Positions 26,025 through 35,471 are shown, counted from the first letter of the stretch. The stretch is 51,599 nucleotides of DNA from Prolixibacteraceae bacterium (GCA_028282195.1 JANQII010000321.1:1-51599), one strand, 5' to 3'. Numbers and translations are program-made. Notes: a model not told the origin generated them from the letters alone.

Positions 26025-29000
26025 TTATTTCAGGTTTTTTGAATCTTCTTTATATGCTTTTGTATTAACCTTATAAAAAGATGCATAAAGAACAGGTACA
26101 ACCAACAAGGTAATCAGTGAACCAACCAACAAACCAAACATGATGGTGATAGCCAATGAGTTAAACATCACGTCCCAAATGAGTGGCAGCATCCCAAGGA
26201 TGGTTGTAAGGGAAGCCATCATAACCGGGCGCATCCTCGAAACCGATGCGTCAATGGTCGATTGATAGGGTGTTTTTCCTTCACGGATACCGATGTTGAT
26301 CTCATCGAGTAGTACCACCGAGTTTTTAATCATCATTCCAATCAATCCAAGAGCTCCAATAATTCCAATGAATGTAAATGTTTGCCCGGTGGTTAAAAAA
26401 CCTATAATTACCCCAACAAACGCGAATGGTACAATAAGAAAAATAATCGCAGGTTGCTTCAGGTTATTGAAAAGCCCGATAATGATGATGAGCATTAAGC
26501 CAACAGCCAAAGGGAGATAAAGGAACAATGCACTTTGGGCTTCTGAAGAAGAACCAACAGTTCCGTCCCAACGCCTTGAATATCCATCGGGAAGAGGAAT
26601 TGCATCAATTTCATCTTTAATCATTGCTTGTAGCTCGGTAGGCAATATTCCCGGGACAACATCACATTGGGCTTTCATTGCTCTTTTACCATTATAGCGG
26701 CATACTTTTTTGTATTCCCAATCCAACTTTATCTCTTCAGTCAGTTGACCCAGAGGAATGCTGGTCTGACTATATCTTCCCCATACCGGTAATGCTGAAA
26801 GCCTGGAAATATCCTGATCGATAGGTTCTTTCATTTTAAGTACAACAGGAAGCATATTGGTCGCTTCGTATATGGAACCAATAGGCATACCATCTGTTGC
26901 AACCAAAATTGAATTGGCCATATCTGAACGGGATAAACCAAGTTTCTGGGATTGTTCCACAGAATAGATAGGCTTCAAGACTTTTGTTTGATTTTGCCAG
27001 TTGTCTGTAATACTTATTGCATTTGGATTTGCATACATGATTGTTTTCGCTTTACCGGTAAGTTCCTTTAAAACCTTTGGGTCCGGTCCCGAAAATTCAA
27101 CTTCTATTTCATAATCATTGAAAGCAGCTCCGAATGTTCTGTTTCTGACAATTGACTGAGGATAATTCTGTTCTGTGAATTTTTGTATCTTTTCAATTAC
27201 ACTTGCAACCTGATCTGGATTTTCTGTTTCAATAATTAATTCCCCATAGTTGTTCCCACCGGTTGCCATTGGGCGCATTAAGCTATATCGGGCAGGAGGT
27301 CGGCCAATGGCTGTAACAACAAACTTTACTCCTTCAATTTTCCTTACATAATCACGGATTTCACTAATATCTTCTTCAACTGCATTTATATCGCTTCCCT
27401 GTGGCATATGGTATTCAACAAAGAACTGATTGTAATCCATTTTAGGCATAAACTCCATGCGTACATGCTTAAAACCGGAGAAAGCCAGGATAAGAATGAC
27501 GAAGCTTACAATCAAGAATACAGTTTTATGGGACAATACCCATGCAACAAGTTTTTTATAGGATGGGTAAATCCCTTTTGAAAAAGGATCAGGGTTTTCT
27601 CCTTCCGGGCGTTCTTTCCTGTAAAAATGCTTGGCCATAAATGGCGTTTGGATCATGGCAAACAACCAGCTAAGCATTAGAGATATAAAAAGTACGGTAA
27701 ACAATGAGCTCATAAATTCACCAGCAGCATTAGGAGCCATTCTTAATGGTAAAAAGGCCAGAATTGCAACCAGTGTTGCCCCGAGTAGTGGCAAAGCCGT
27801 TCGTTTTGCTGTTGCAACAAAGGCTCTACTTCGATCTATCCCATGTTTTAGATCAATTAAAATTCCATCTGCAACAACAATGGAATTATCAACCAACATG
27901 CCCATTGCAAGAATGATAGCACCTAAAGTTACCCTGTGAAGTGGCATTTGAATACCCAACATCACTAAAAGAGTAGCAAAAATGGTAAATACCAAACCAC
28001 TGGCAATAAGCAAGCCTGAGCGTAATCCCATAGCAAAAAGCAGAACCACAATCACAATACCGACAGACATAACCAGGTTAAGCATAAAGTCGTTTACAGC
28101 AACTTCTACTCGATCGGGTTGTGAATATATATCACGTATTTCAATGCCTATTGGTAGTTCTTTTTTCAGGTCATCAATTTTTGCTTTTACCCGTTCCCCC
28201 AGTTCAACAACATTTGCACCTGCTTCGTTTGAAAGAGCAAGGGACATTCCCATTTGTCCGTTATAGGTAAGGCTTTCCCTTTTGGGATCAAGAATTGAAC
28301 GTTCTATTGTTGCGATATCCCCTAACCGAAAGTTACCACCTTCCGGTACCTGGATAAGTAAATCCTCTATTTCTTCTTTTGTGCTGATTTTATTACCGAC
28401 CCCAACACGAATGGATTCATCTCCTGACGAAATGGTTCCGGCATTAACAATAGCTCCCTGGTTTTGAAGTGCAGAAGCTATCATTAAAGGATTGATGCTT
28501 AAACTGGCAAGCTTTTCATTCGAGAAAAGTATATCAATTGTTTCTGTTTGTTTTCCATATATTTGTGCCCTTTTTACACCTTCAACATCTAATAATTCCC
28601 TTTTTATAAACTCAACGTAATCATCCAATTCTTTGATTGAATAGCCATCCGATATTACAGCATAAAACATCCCATAAACATCTGCAAAGTCGTCATTAAC
28701 AATAGGCTCCATCGTTCCGCCTGGAAGACCTGGTTTTGCATCATTTACTTTTCGTCGCAAATGATCCCAAAGTTGAGGTAATTGTGGTGTCTTTACTGCC
28801 GGGGCAATATTAACAGTGATATAGGATAGGCCAGGCATTGAAATAGATTCAATGTCTTCAATATTTTCCAGTTTTTGGATTGCTTTTTCCAAAACATCGG
28901 TTACCTCCAGTTCAACTTCATGAGATGTTGCACCGGGATATGGAGTAAGAACGACGGCTGACTTAATAGGAATTTCGGCATCTTCCAGTTTACCCATTTT

Positions 29001-29084
29001 CATATAGGCAAATATTCCCCCGAAAAGAACGGCAATGAGGATTGTGGTTATCATTGCCTTTTGGTTCAGTAACTTATCCAGCAT
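26025..29084 (-). CDS. RND-family efflux pump, inner-membrane permease
   Basis: A 1019-aa AcrB-like permease with twelve predicted membrane helices and two large periplasmic loops. The proton-relay helix reads GMLVDNSIVVADG, retaining one of the two neighbouring Asp of AcrB (the second is Asn, a common variant). The HAE1-like tail GMLPLIWDVMFNSLAITIMFG is present. It overlaps or abuts the adaptor gene by one base and is followed by the TolC gene after 2 bases, a complete tripartite set. Substrates could be drugs, bile-like amphiphiles or metabolites; the sequence does not tell. Confidence 0.94.
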   Translation of the reverse strand: MLDKLLNQKAMITTILIAVLFGGIFAYMKMGKLEDAEIPIKSAVVLTPYPGATSHEVELEVTDVLEKAIQKLENIEDIESISMPGLSYITVNIAPAVKTPQLPQLWDHLRRKVNDAKPGLPGGTMEPIVNDDFADVYGMFYAVISDGYSIKELDDYVEFIKRELLDVEGVKRAQIYGKQTETIDILFSNEKLASLSINPLMIASALQNQGAIVNAGTISSGDESIRVGVGNKISTKEEIEDLLIQVPEGGNFRLGDIATIERSILDPKRESLTYNGQMGMSLALSNEAGANVVELGERVKAKIDDLKKELPIGIEIRDIYSQPDRVEVAVNDFMLNLVMSVGIVIVVLLFAMGLRSGLLIASGLVFTIFATLLVMLGIQMPLHRVTLGAIILAMGMLVDNSIVVADGILIDLKHGIDRSRAFVATAKRTALPLLGATLVAILAFLPLRMAPNAAGEFMSSLFTVLFISLMLSWLFAMIQTPFMAKHFYRKERPEGENPDPFSKGIYPSYKKLVAWVLSHKTVFLIVSFVILILAFSGFKHVRMEFMPKMDYNQFFVEYHMPQGSDINAVEEDISEIRDYVRKIEGVKFVVTAIGRPPARYSLMRPMATGGNNYGELIIETENPDQVASVIEKIQKFTEQNYPQSIVRNRTFGAAFNDYEIEVEFSGPDPKVLKELTGKAKTIMYANPNAISITDNWQNQTKVLKPIYSVEQSQKLGLSRSDMANSILVATDGMPIGSIYEATNMLPVVLKMKEPIDQDISRLSALPVWGRYSQTSIPLGQLTEEIKLDWEYKKVCRYNGKRAMKAQCDVVPGILPTELQAMIKDEIDAIPLPDGYSRRWDGTVGSSSEAQSALFLYLPLAVGLMLIIIIGLFNNLKQPAIIFLIVPFAFVGVIIGFLTTGQTFTFIGIIGALGLIGMMIKNSVVLLDEINIGIREGKTPYQSTIDASVSRMRPVMMASLTTILGMLPLIWDVMFNSLAITIMFGLLVGSLITLLVVPVLYASFYKVNTKAYKEDSKNLK

Positions 29085-30166
29085 TATAATAATCCTCCTA
29101 TATTGGTTTTTGATCTTTCCTGAATTGGTTTTACCTGCTGGTTTTCAACTAAGGAATGGATTCCTGCTGTAACAATTTGTTCTCCTGCATTTATGCCTTT
29201 TCGAATGCTTACCCGTCCGTTGTTGTTTAAATTCTTAACGGCAACTTCTCTCTTTTTTACTACTGAAGTTTGAGCATTGTAGACCCAAACGTAATTTTTC
29301 CTGTTTGAATGAAATACAGCACCAACAGGAACAGATATTGATTCTGGCGTATTAACATATCCATCAATTAAAACTTCAGCAGACATCCCCGGTTTAATAT
29401 TGGTTTTAGGGTCAAGGTTAAGTTGAAAACGTACTTCATACAAGTTGTCAGCACCTGCTTTTTTTGCAACATTGGTCAGTTCTGCCGGAATGTTAGTAAC
29501 CCCGGCATTTTGAACTGAGCAATAAACTTTTCTGTCTTCATTAATCTCGCTTAGCTTTGAGGCAGGTACATGGATAACAACTTCTTGTTTACTCATGTCC
29601 ACTATAGAAACAATGGGTTGGCCTGGGCCAACTGTTTGGTAGTTTTCTGTAAATTTTTCAAAAATATATCCTGAAACCGGAGCTTTTAATTCGGTGTCTT
29701 TTAAAGCATTCCCTGCATTTTCATGGGCCGCTTTAGCCATTAAGTATCCAGCTTCCAGTTTTTCAAGTGTATTTTCCGGGAGTTTTTTCTTTTTATATAG
29801 CTCATTGTATCTTTCGTATTCCCCTTTGGCTTGCATATATTGGGCTTTTGCAGTTTGAACCTGCAACCGGTAATCACGTTGGTCAATGACTGAAATGGTT
29901 TGTCCCTTTTTCACGTAACTGCCAATGTTTACATCAAGTTTGGTAAGTGGCCCACCTACCCTGAAAGATACTTGTGTTGTGCTTTTTTCTTTGATGTTCC
30001 CATTAAAAGTTAGGTCAGTTACAGCGTTGTTGGTTGAAACCTTTTCAACTTTTACAAACCTCGTGGACTGTTCTTTTTCTCCGCATTCAGTATTGCACGA
30101 GGTCATTAAAAACAGTGATGTACAAGTGATTGTAAGAACCATCAAAATTTTCTGAATTGTTTTCAT
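29084..30166 (-). CDS. RND efflux periplasmic adaptor lipoprotein (membrane fusion protein)
   Basis: Links the inner-membrane pump to the TolC channel. The preferred start MKTIQKILMVLTITC gives a lipoprotein signal with Cys24 (LFLMTSCNTEC); the longer frame to 30193 adds nine residues. A biotinyl-lipoyl-like half (LDVNIGSYVKKGQTISVIDQ), an alpha-helical hairpin (about 95-150) and a second lipoyl half (LKAPVSGYIFEKFTENYQTV) are followed by the beta-barrel and membrane-proximal domains (about 190-350). It is the first gene of the efflux-kinase-regulator run. Confidence 0.93.
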   Translation of the reverse strand: MKTIQKILMVLTITCTSLFLMTSCNTECGEKEQSTRFVKVEKVSTNNAVTDLTFNGNIKEKSTTQVSFRVGGPLTKLDVNIGSYVKKGQTISVIDQRDYRLQVQTAKAQYMQAKGEYERYNELYKKKKLPENTLEKLEAGYLMAKAAHENAGNALKDTELKAPVSGYIFEKFTENYQTVGPGQPIVSIVDMSKQEVVIHVPASKLSEINEDRKVYCSVQNAGVTNIPAELTNVAKKAGADNLYEVRFQLNLDPKTNIKPGMSAEVLIDGYVNTPESISVPVGAVFHSNRKNYVWVYNAQTSVVKKREVAVKNLNNNGRVSIRKGINAGEQIVTAGIHSLVENQQVKPIQERSKTNIGGLL

Positions 30167-30418
30167 TTTTCTGTTTTGTTTTTTCATGAACATCTATTCT
30201 GGCTTAAATGAATTTTCTAAATTTCGATGGTAAAAGTATATCCGGATAAGCCTGTAATTATTAAGAAGTTTACCGGGCTGATAAAATTCAATACTGAAAT
30301 GAATTTAAAGTGAGGTGAAATGACAAGTTAGTTTAATACAGAAGCTGAGCTAAGTAATATTTCTTTGAGAAGGTAGAGTTTTACAGACATGTTTGTAGTG
30401 AAATACCTATGCAGAATC

Positions 30419-30565
30419 ATTCTGCTTAGTTATTTTTCTATTCTGCATTGCTATTATGGAATTCTTCACGACTATTATATCATTCTTCACGATTATTATA
30501 TCATTCCTCATGGCTATTATTCTATTCTGCACAATCATTTTTCCATTCTTCTTGTCTTTTACAGT
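30419..30565. repeat. array of seven 21-bp imperfect tandem repeats
   Basis: Units at 30419, 30440, 30461, 30482, 30503, 30524 and 30545, each 21 bases, all beginning ATTC with consensus ATTCTKCAYGNYTATTATNT. The two best units (30461-30481, 30482-30502) differ at one base. The first unit also forms GCAGAAT-C-ATTCTGC with the preceding bases. The array lies in the 518-base gap between the end of the PUL regulator gene and the start of the efflux operon, about 250 bases upstream of the adaptor. A reading frame across it is just the repeat translated. Confidence 0.85.
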
Positions 30566-30684
30566 TACAATAACCACATCTATTTAGCCTTTTATAGTAT
30601 TTCACATTGATAAGCTTACATACTATCAAGCTATGATAATCTTAAAATAAATTTGAAAACAGTTTTAGCGAAAGATACTATAGT

Positions 30685-33510
30685 TTATAGCGTTAGAATC
30701 AGGTCAATCAACTTTTCATCATGTTCCAGATGCATTTTTTTGCGCAAGCGATAGCGGTGGTTTTCAACTCCACGTACTGAAATTCCAAGTAGAGGAGCAA
30801 TTTCTTTTGAAGAAAGGTTCATTCTTAAATAAGCGCAAAGGCGCAGGTCTTTTGAAGTTAAATCCGGATACTGTTCTTTTATTTTGTATAAGAATTGTTC
30901 GTGAGCCCGTTCAAAATTGGTTTCGAATAATTGCCAATCGTCATGGCTGGTAATATTTTCTTCGATTTTATTTGAAAGATGATTGAAATATTTGTCAGGA
31001 TACCTGGAACCTAATTCTTCTTTTTGCTTGACCAGGATTTTTTTTAGATCAAGAAGAAACTCATTCTTTTTAATAATTGACATGGTTGAGTTTGCCAATT
31101 CTTTACTTTTATGGGACACTTCGTTTCTCAACTTCTCGTTTCTTAATTTGATTAGCTCTTTTTCTTTCTTTTCGTGCTGAACCTGAATTTTCTTTTTGGT
31201 TTGTTTTATAACCCGGCTTCTTACGCCGATTAGTACTAAAATAAGAAGAATCACATATAATATTCTGGCAACTATGGAAGCATACCAGGGCGGTAATATT
31301 TCAATTAGAAGTTCGTATACCTGACTTTCATTATCCCACAAATCAACTGCTTTAACCAATAATTTATAGCTGCCTTCAGGAAGACGATCAAAGCGAAAAT
31401 CGGGTTCAGGTATTTTTTCAGACCAATTAAGATATAGACCTTCAAGATGGTATTGATAGTTAATTGCTTGTGCCGTATACTGTGGGAAGGCAAACTTAAG
31501 GCTTAAGTTGTGGTAGTTGTGTTTGACTTTAATTTCCTTACTTTTTGTGGAGAGCTTTTGAATGTTCCCTCTGTTATTATTTAGTTCCAGGACGCGAAGT
31601 TGGGGTGTAAACTGATTAATAAGAAGTGCTGTGTCTGATACTGATGCATCAAGATGTGCAATTCCATTCTGGAGGCACAGGATCGCTTTTGTTTCAGTTA
31701 GTGGCATTATATTTTCAAAACCATCAACTAAAGGATTTGTATTAAAAAGCTGGGTCGGGTATTCATGTATTAATTTAACAGAGTCCTGTGAAATCTTAAA
31801 AAGTCCGATGTGTTTGCTGTTTAAAAACCAATAGTGATGGTTCGGAGCTTTTACTATCCTGCTTGAGCTGGCATATTTATCAAGATGTTTGTTTAAAGAG
31901 GTAAAAGGAACAATGGTATCATTTAAATCATCAAATGTGTATAGTTGCTGATTGGTTGTGAAAACGATCCTGTCCTCAACTTCGAAAACATGAACTGAAT
32001 GGTCTTTCCCAAAAACATTGGCTCCATAATACTTTTCATGTATTATATTTTCCCTGCTGTCATCAAGGTAAAGTTTGAAAATGCCCCGGTGCATGTGGCT
32101 TGCCCAAAGGTTTCCCATGTGGTCAACTTCAATGTAACGAATAAGGTCATAAAACCCCTGAATGTTTTTATTCAGTTCATATTCTTCGCCAACTTTTTTA
32201 TAGGTAACAAGACTTGAGTAAGTTGACTGCATCAGCTTGTCCGGGTTCTTTTTGTCTTTAAGGATTGCAAACCCTCCGGAGTGATGAGATATGCGGTTTG
32301 CATTCATTCCTTCAACAATAAAAGTACCTTCGTTATGACCCGCAAAAAGATGATCATCTATAATTTTTAAGTCCCAGACCTGGGCTTGTGTGTTTGGAAT
32401 AAGTTCGAACCTGGTATCAGAACTGGAAATTTGTTTTGCAAATAAGCCTTGATTGGTTCCCAAATAGAAATAACCTTTATGAATAGCAGCTGCATAAACT
32501 GCCCCGATATCAGGGATACTTTCTATTTTGTAGCTTTTCTTCCCGTTGTTGGCGATAAAACCAATTCCACGATCAAGTGCAATCCAAATGTTTCCCCACG
32601 GGTCACTATTAATCCCGAGTACAGTATTGTTCGGAAGCCCAACAGATGTATTTACCTTTGAAATGAGGTTCCCATTATTGTCAAAAATGACAATACCATC
32701 AATGATAGAACCAATTACAACATTCCCGTTTTTAGTTACATGTCCACGGTTTACATCGTGATCAATGAAGTATTGGGTCCAACCTGGGTTCCAGGAAGTA
32801 ATTTTTTTTTGATCGAGAACAAATATACCATATGATGAAGTTCCTATCAGGATTTTGTCTTCTTCAAAAGGCAGTAGGAAACGAATCGTTTTATCCTCAA
32901 AAAACGGATCGGTTATATATGGTTTAGCAACATTATCTTCAATTTGATAGATGCCCCTGTCTTTGATAGAAAATAGAATTTGATCCCTTACCTTACTCAT
33001 CAGGCTGGTAAATCCGGGGAAACTAACTTTATAAATTGAATCATTCCGGAAGGCAAGGATTGAACCATACGACTGAAAATAGACAGTACTGTCATCAACT
33101 TCAATATTCCAGAATTCTTCATTTTTTGTGAAAAATTGTTTTGCTTTTTCTGATAGCGAATAATATTGAAGTGTTCCAAATTGATCCGGTTTCCAGTATC
33201 CCAGTTCCAAATATCCACCTGTATAAATGATGGAATCTGAGGCAACATTAACATCACGTAAAGTCGTATTATTGGGCAGGCTGTGTAATTTCCAGCTAAC
33301 TCCATCAAACTGCAAAAGCCCCTGGTGATTGGCAAAGTAAATAAAACCATCCTTTGTGGTACTTATACTCCAGTTTTGGCTTGCTGCACCATAATCCAGT
33401 TTTTCATACTGCTTAATGTTGGATTGGGGTTCAAACCCCAAACTATTTAAGCCAATAAAAATGGAAGAAAGGAATACTAAGAGATAATATGTCGTTAGTG
33501 AGCGATTCAT
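30685..33510 (-). CDS. Y_Y_Y/beta-propeller sensor-regulator with C-terminal LuxR-type HTH
   Basis: A 941-aa membrane regulator. After a signal/anchor segment (1-22) comes a long region of two-component-regulator propeller-like repeats (about 30-640; for example NNTVLGINSDPWGNIWIALD), then a Y_Y_Y domain (about 665-735; INYQYHLEGLYLNWSE), one transmembrane helix (about 745-765), a coiled-coil stretch, and a LuxR-type HTH at the end (LSSKEIAPLLGISVRGVENH). It resembles the sensors of hybrid two-component systems but has no histidine-kinase or receiver domain, so it would signal directly across the membrane. Position beside susC/susD suggests it senses the PUL glycan. A ~100-bp repeat shared with the susC upstream region lies just upstream of its start. 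Confidence 0.88.
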   Translation of the reverse strand: MNRSLTTYYLLVFLSSIFIGLNSLGFEPQSNIKQYEKLDYGAASQNWSISTTKDGFIYFANHQGLLQFDGVSWKLHSLPNNTTLRDVNVASDSIIYTGGYLELGYWKPDQFGTLQYYSLSEKAKQFFTKNEEFWNIEVDDSTVYFQSYGSILAFRNDSIYKVSFPGFTSLMSKVRDQILFSIKDRGIYQIEDNVAKPYITDPFFEDKTIRFLLPFEEDKILIGTSSYGIFVLDQKKITSWNPGWTQYFIDHDVNRGHVTKNGNVVIGSIIDGIVIFDNNGNLISKVNTSVGLPNNTVLGINSDPWGNIWIALDRGIGFIANNGKKSYKIESIPDIGAVYAAAIHKGYFYLGTNQGLFAKQISSSDTRFELIPNTQAQVWDLKIIDDHLFAGHNEGTFIVEGMNANRISHHSGGFAILKDKKNPDKLMQSTYSSLVTYKKVGEEYELNKNIQGFYDLIRYIEVDHMGNLWASHMHRGIFKLYLDDSRENIIHEKYYGANVFGKDHSVHVFEVEDRIVFTTNQQLYTFDDLNDTIVPFTSLNKHLDKYASSSRIVKAPNHHYWFLNSKHIGLFKISQDSVKLIHEYPTQLFNTNPLVDGFENIMPLTETKAILCLQNGIAHLDASVSDTALLINQFTPQLRVLELNNNRGNIQKLSTKSKEIKVKHNYHNLSLKFAFPQYTAQAINYQYHLEGLYLNWSEKIPEPDFRFDRLPEGSYKLLVKAVDLWDNESQVYELLIEILPPWYASIVARILYVILLILVLIGVRSRVIKQTKKKIQVQHEKKEKELIKLRNEKLRNEVSHKSKELANSTMSIIKKNEFLLDLKKILVKQKEELGSRYPDKYFNHLSNKIEENITSHDDWQLFETNFERAHEQFLYKIKEQYPDLTSKDLRLCAYLRMNLSSKEIAPLLGISVRGVENHRYRLRKKMHLEHDEKLIDLILTL

Positions 33511-33550
33511 TGAGCCGGTATGGTGTTTTAGGTTAAAGCCTGGTCAAAAT

Positions 33551-33650
33551 AAATGGATTTTCTTTTCAAATAAAATAAAATTGAGGGCTTTATGCTTTTT
33601 TTTAACGCTGTATGTTATAAGTCATATAGTTAACTTTACATAAATATGAT
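33551..33650 (+). repeat. regulatory direct repeat, copy A (upstream of PUL regulator)
   Basis: Aligns without gaps over the first 80 bases to 35221-35300 with about 76% identity by my hand count, then with one-base offset through TAAATATGA. Both copies carry an inverted pair TCATAT ... ATATGA (33622-33627 and 33644-33649 here, 16-base spacer). It is 41 to 140 bases upstream of the regulator start. The rest of 33511-33953 is AT-rich, with the BrnT promoter at its end. Confidence 0.75.
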
Positions 33651-33941
33651 AGTTTGAAGTTTTTTACATTCTTGTTAATCGGTTAGTTTTGTGTGGATGA
33701 ACGTAAATCTTCCTTCGAAATGTGAGTTAATTGAGTTTTATAAAATTAATGGTTATCCTTTTCCATCACAAAAAATTCAAAGTAGTTATTGAAAACATCG
33801 TCTATCTTTGAAAAACGGGAAATAAGGCATTTATTAGCTACCCCGGGGAACTGCATATGGGAAGTTGAGATAGCTTAAAATGATCCTTCATAACAAATGA
33901 GAATTCTTTATTGATTTGTTGACATAAAGCACACAGTGTAC

Positions 33942-33949
33942 TATATTTG
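33942..33949 (+). promoter_or_regulatory. promoter of the BrnT/BrnA-like pair, almost on the start codon
   Basis: TATATTTG is an exact -7 element and TTG lies about 20 bases upstream (TTGACATAAAG). Only four bases separate the -7 box from the ATG at 33954, so the transcript would start at or next to the start codon: a leaderless mRNA, or a start slightly further in. Confidence 0.6.
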
Positions 33950-33953
33950 TAGC

Positions 33954-34238
33954 ATGAACATTTTCAACTGGAATGAGGAAAAAAACAAATGGTTAAAAGA
34001 GAACCGGAACATCGGTTTTGAAGATATTGTATTTCTGATTAGTGAAGGGAATTTGATAGAAGTTATCAGAAACCCCAATGCCCAATATATTAACCAATTC
34101 ATGTTCGCTATCAATTTTGAAGGTTATATCTATTTGGTTCCGTTTGTAACTAATGAAAATGAAATATTTTTAAAAACCATCATTCCCAGTAGAAAGGCAA
34201 CAAAAAAATATTTAGGAGGAAAAAAAGATGAAAAATAA
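33954..34238 (+). CDS. BrnT-like toxin
   Basis: About 94 aa. It has the BrnT-type layout: N-terminal FNWNEEKNKWLKENRNIGFED, a central strand pair (IYLVPFVTNENEIFLKTIIP) and the C-terminal SRKATKKYLGG. BrnT proteins are RelE-like ribonucleases that cut mRNA at ribosomes or free RNA. The sequence is a divergent member, so nuclease activity is inferred. I chose the ATG at 33954 (MNIFNWNEEK) rather than 33936, because the upstream codons lie in the promoter element. It overlaps the antitoxin gene by 11 bases. The module sits between a PUL regulator and susC. Confidence 0.75.
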   Translation: MNIFNWNEEKNKWLKENRNIGFEDIVFLISEGNLIEVIRNPNAQYINQFMFAINFEGYIYLVPFVTNENEIFLKTIIPSRKATKKYLGGKKDEK

Positions 34239-34506
34239 CCTCGATAAAGAAGAAAAAGGGTTACTGGAATCATTCGGGAAAGGTGAGTGGGAGAAAATCC
34301 CAAACCAGGATGCGGAGTTGAAGAAATTCCAGCAAATCGCAAAAGAATCCCTGAAGAAAGACCAACGCATTAATATTCGGATTTCGGGTAGGGATTTGAG
34401 GGAGATAAAAAGAAAGGCTGTTCATGAAGGAATACCCTATCAGACCCTGGTCTCCAGTATTTTGCACAAATATGTGAGCGGAAGACTTATTGATAAAACT
34501 GGTTAG
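34228..34506 (+). CDS. CopG/RHH-type antitoxin (BrnA-like)
   Basis: A 92-aa basic protein. The C-terminal half has a ribbon-helix-helix DNA-binding segment: RINIRISGRDLREIKRKA, then EGIPYQTLVSSILHKYVSGRL. The N-terminal half is acidic and flexible (LESFGKGEWEKIPNQDAELK), as expected for the toxin-binding part. Overlap with the toxin gene gives coupling, and the RHH domain would let it repress its own promoter at 33942. Confidence 0.8.
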   Translation: MKNNLDKEEKGLLESFGKGEWEKIPNQDAELKKFQQIAKESLKKDQRINIRISGRDLREIKRKAVHEGIPYQTLVSSILHKYVSGRLIDKTG

Positions 34507-35220
34507 AAAAGTGTTGCAGTTAAATGTTTATTGTACCGTTTAATCTTCTTGCTTTTTCTCAGAAAAATGTTTTAAATCATTCATAACAAGTGCGTTATGA
34601 TACATGTAAACTATAAGGTGAACTAAATATTTTGTCAAGTTTAGGTCGCCTTTTATTTTGTATGTTTAATAAATACTAACATTACAGAAGATTATGGTAT
34701 AGCCCCGTTTGATATAAAATGGATTTTTTCGGTGGCTTATCTGATGATCTTTTTAGGATCAGTTGATATTTTTGTGGATTAAGCAGGATCAATTGAAAAA
34801 GTAGGTGGATGTATTCACACTTCCTTAACTGATCCTTGTTCCCGGATTTTCAGGTTGAAAGGTTTAACTGTAAGAATAGAGGAATGGGAGGATGAGGGAG
34901 CAGTAGCCTCTGACTTAACCCGTAACCCGAAATAAATATCTTACCTGGCTCTTGGTTCCTGATTCCTGATTCTTTTGAATTCCTTATCACTTTCCTTCTA
35001 TAGGATATATGTACTCATGCACGTTGGTACTTTTTTCATCTTTATCACTTTGTTTCTTTTTTACTGTTTTGAATAAGTTTAAGCATAAAATAAAAATCCA
35101 CCGGAAATTCCATTTGATCCTCTTTTTAACGGTTTAGTTTCAAATTGAAACCCACGTTCTCTGAACGCGGTCAGAGTATCTATGTGAGTTTGTCTCAGTT
35201 AGCAAAATCTTAAGCCAACG
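34507..35220. other. AT-rich non-coding gap between TA module and susC regulatory block
   Basis: No convincing gene. A short plus-strand open stretch ending near 34780 translates as DYGIAPFDIKWIFSVAYLMI followed by FLGSVDIFVD and a stop; it reads like the tail of a membrane protein and may be a relic, but it has no start or family match I can name. The remainder is AT-rich with scattered stops. Confidence 0.4.
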
Positions 35221-35320
35221 AAATGGTTTTTTTTCGTAAAAAAAATAAAAATAAAGGCTTTGTTCGTGTTTTTTACTCAGCATGTTATAAATCATATAAT
35301 TGACTATTACTTAAATATGA
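35221..35320 (+). repeat. regulatory direct repeat, copy B (upstream of susC)
   Basis: Second copy of the block at 33551-33650, same orientation. The inverted pair TCATAT (35292-35297) ... ATATGA (35315-35320) has a 17-base spacer. It lies about 150 bases upstream of the susC -7 element and 190-290 bases upstream of the start codon. Confidence 0.75.
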
Positions 35321-35471
35321 CAAAACTGTGCTTTTTATGTTTTTGTATATCAGTATTTTGAATCTTATGAAAATTTCAATGATGAGGTAATGATGAGGTG
35401 TAAAATCATATTCATCAGGCATAGAGAATTAGAAGTGTATTGAATTTTCAAAAAAAAGTTTTTAGCCACTC

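Noticed and set aside
30419-30565. CRISPR array
   Set aside because: Units are contiguous 21-mers without spacers, and no cas gene is present.
30389-30610. A 73-codon plus-strand frame with ILHDYYI-type repeats
   Set aside because: It is the 21-bp repeat array read in frame (21 is divisible by 3); composition is Tyr/Ile/His only and there is no promoter or family.
34660-34790. Membrane-protein-like open stretch before susC as a gene
   Set aside because: No start codon with a promoter, too short, and no recognisable family; kept only as a possible relic in the gap description.
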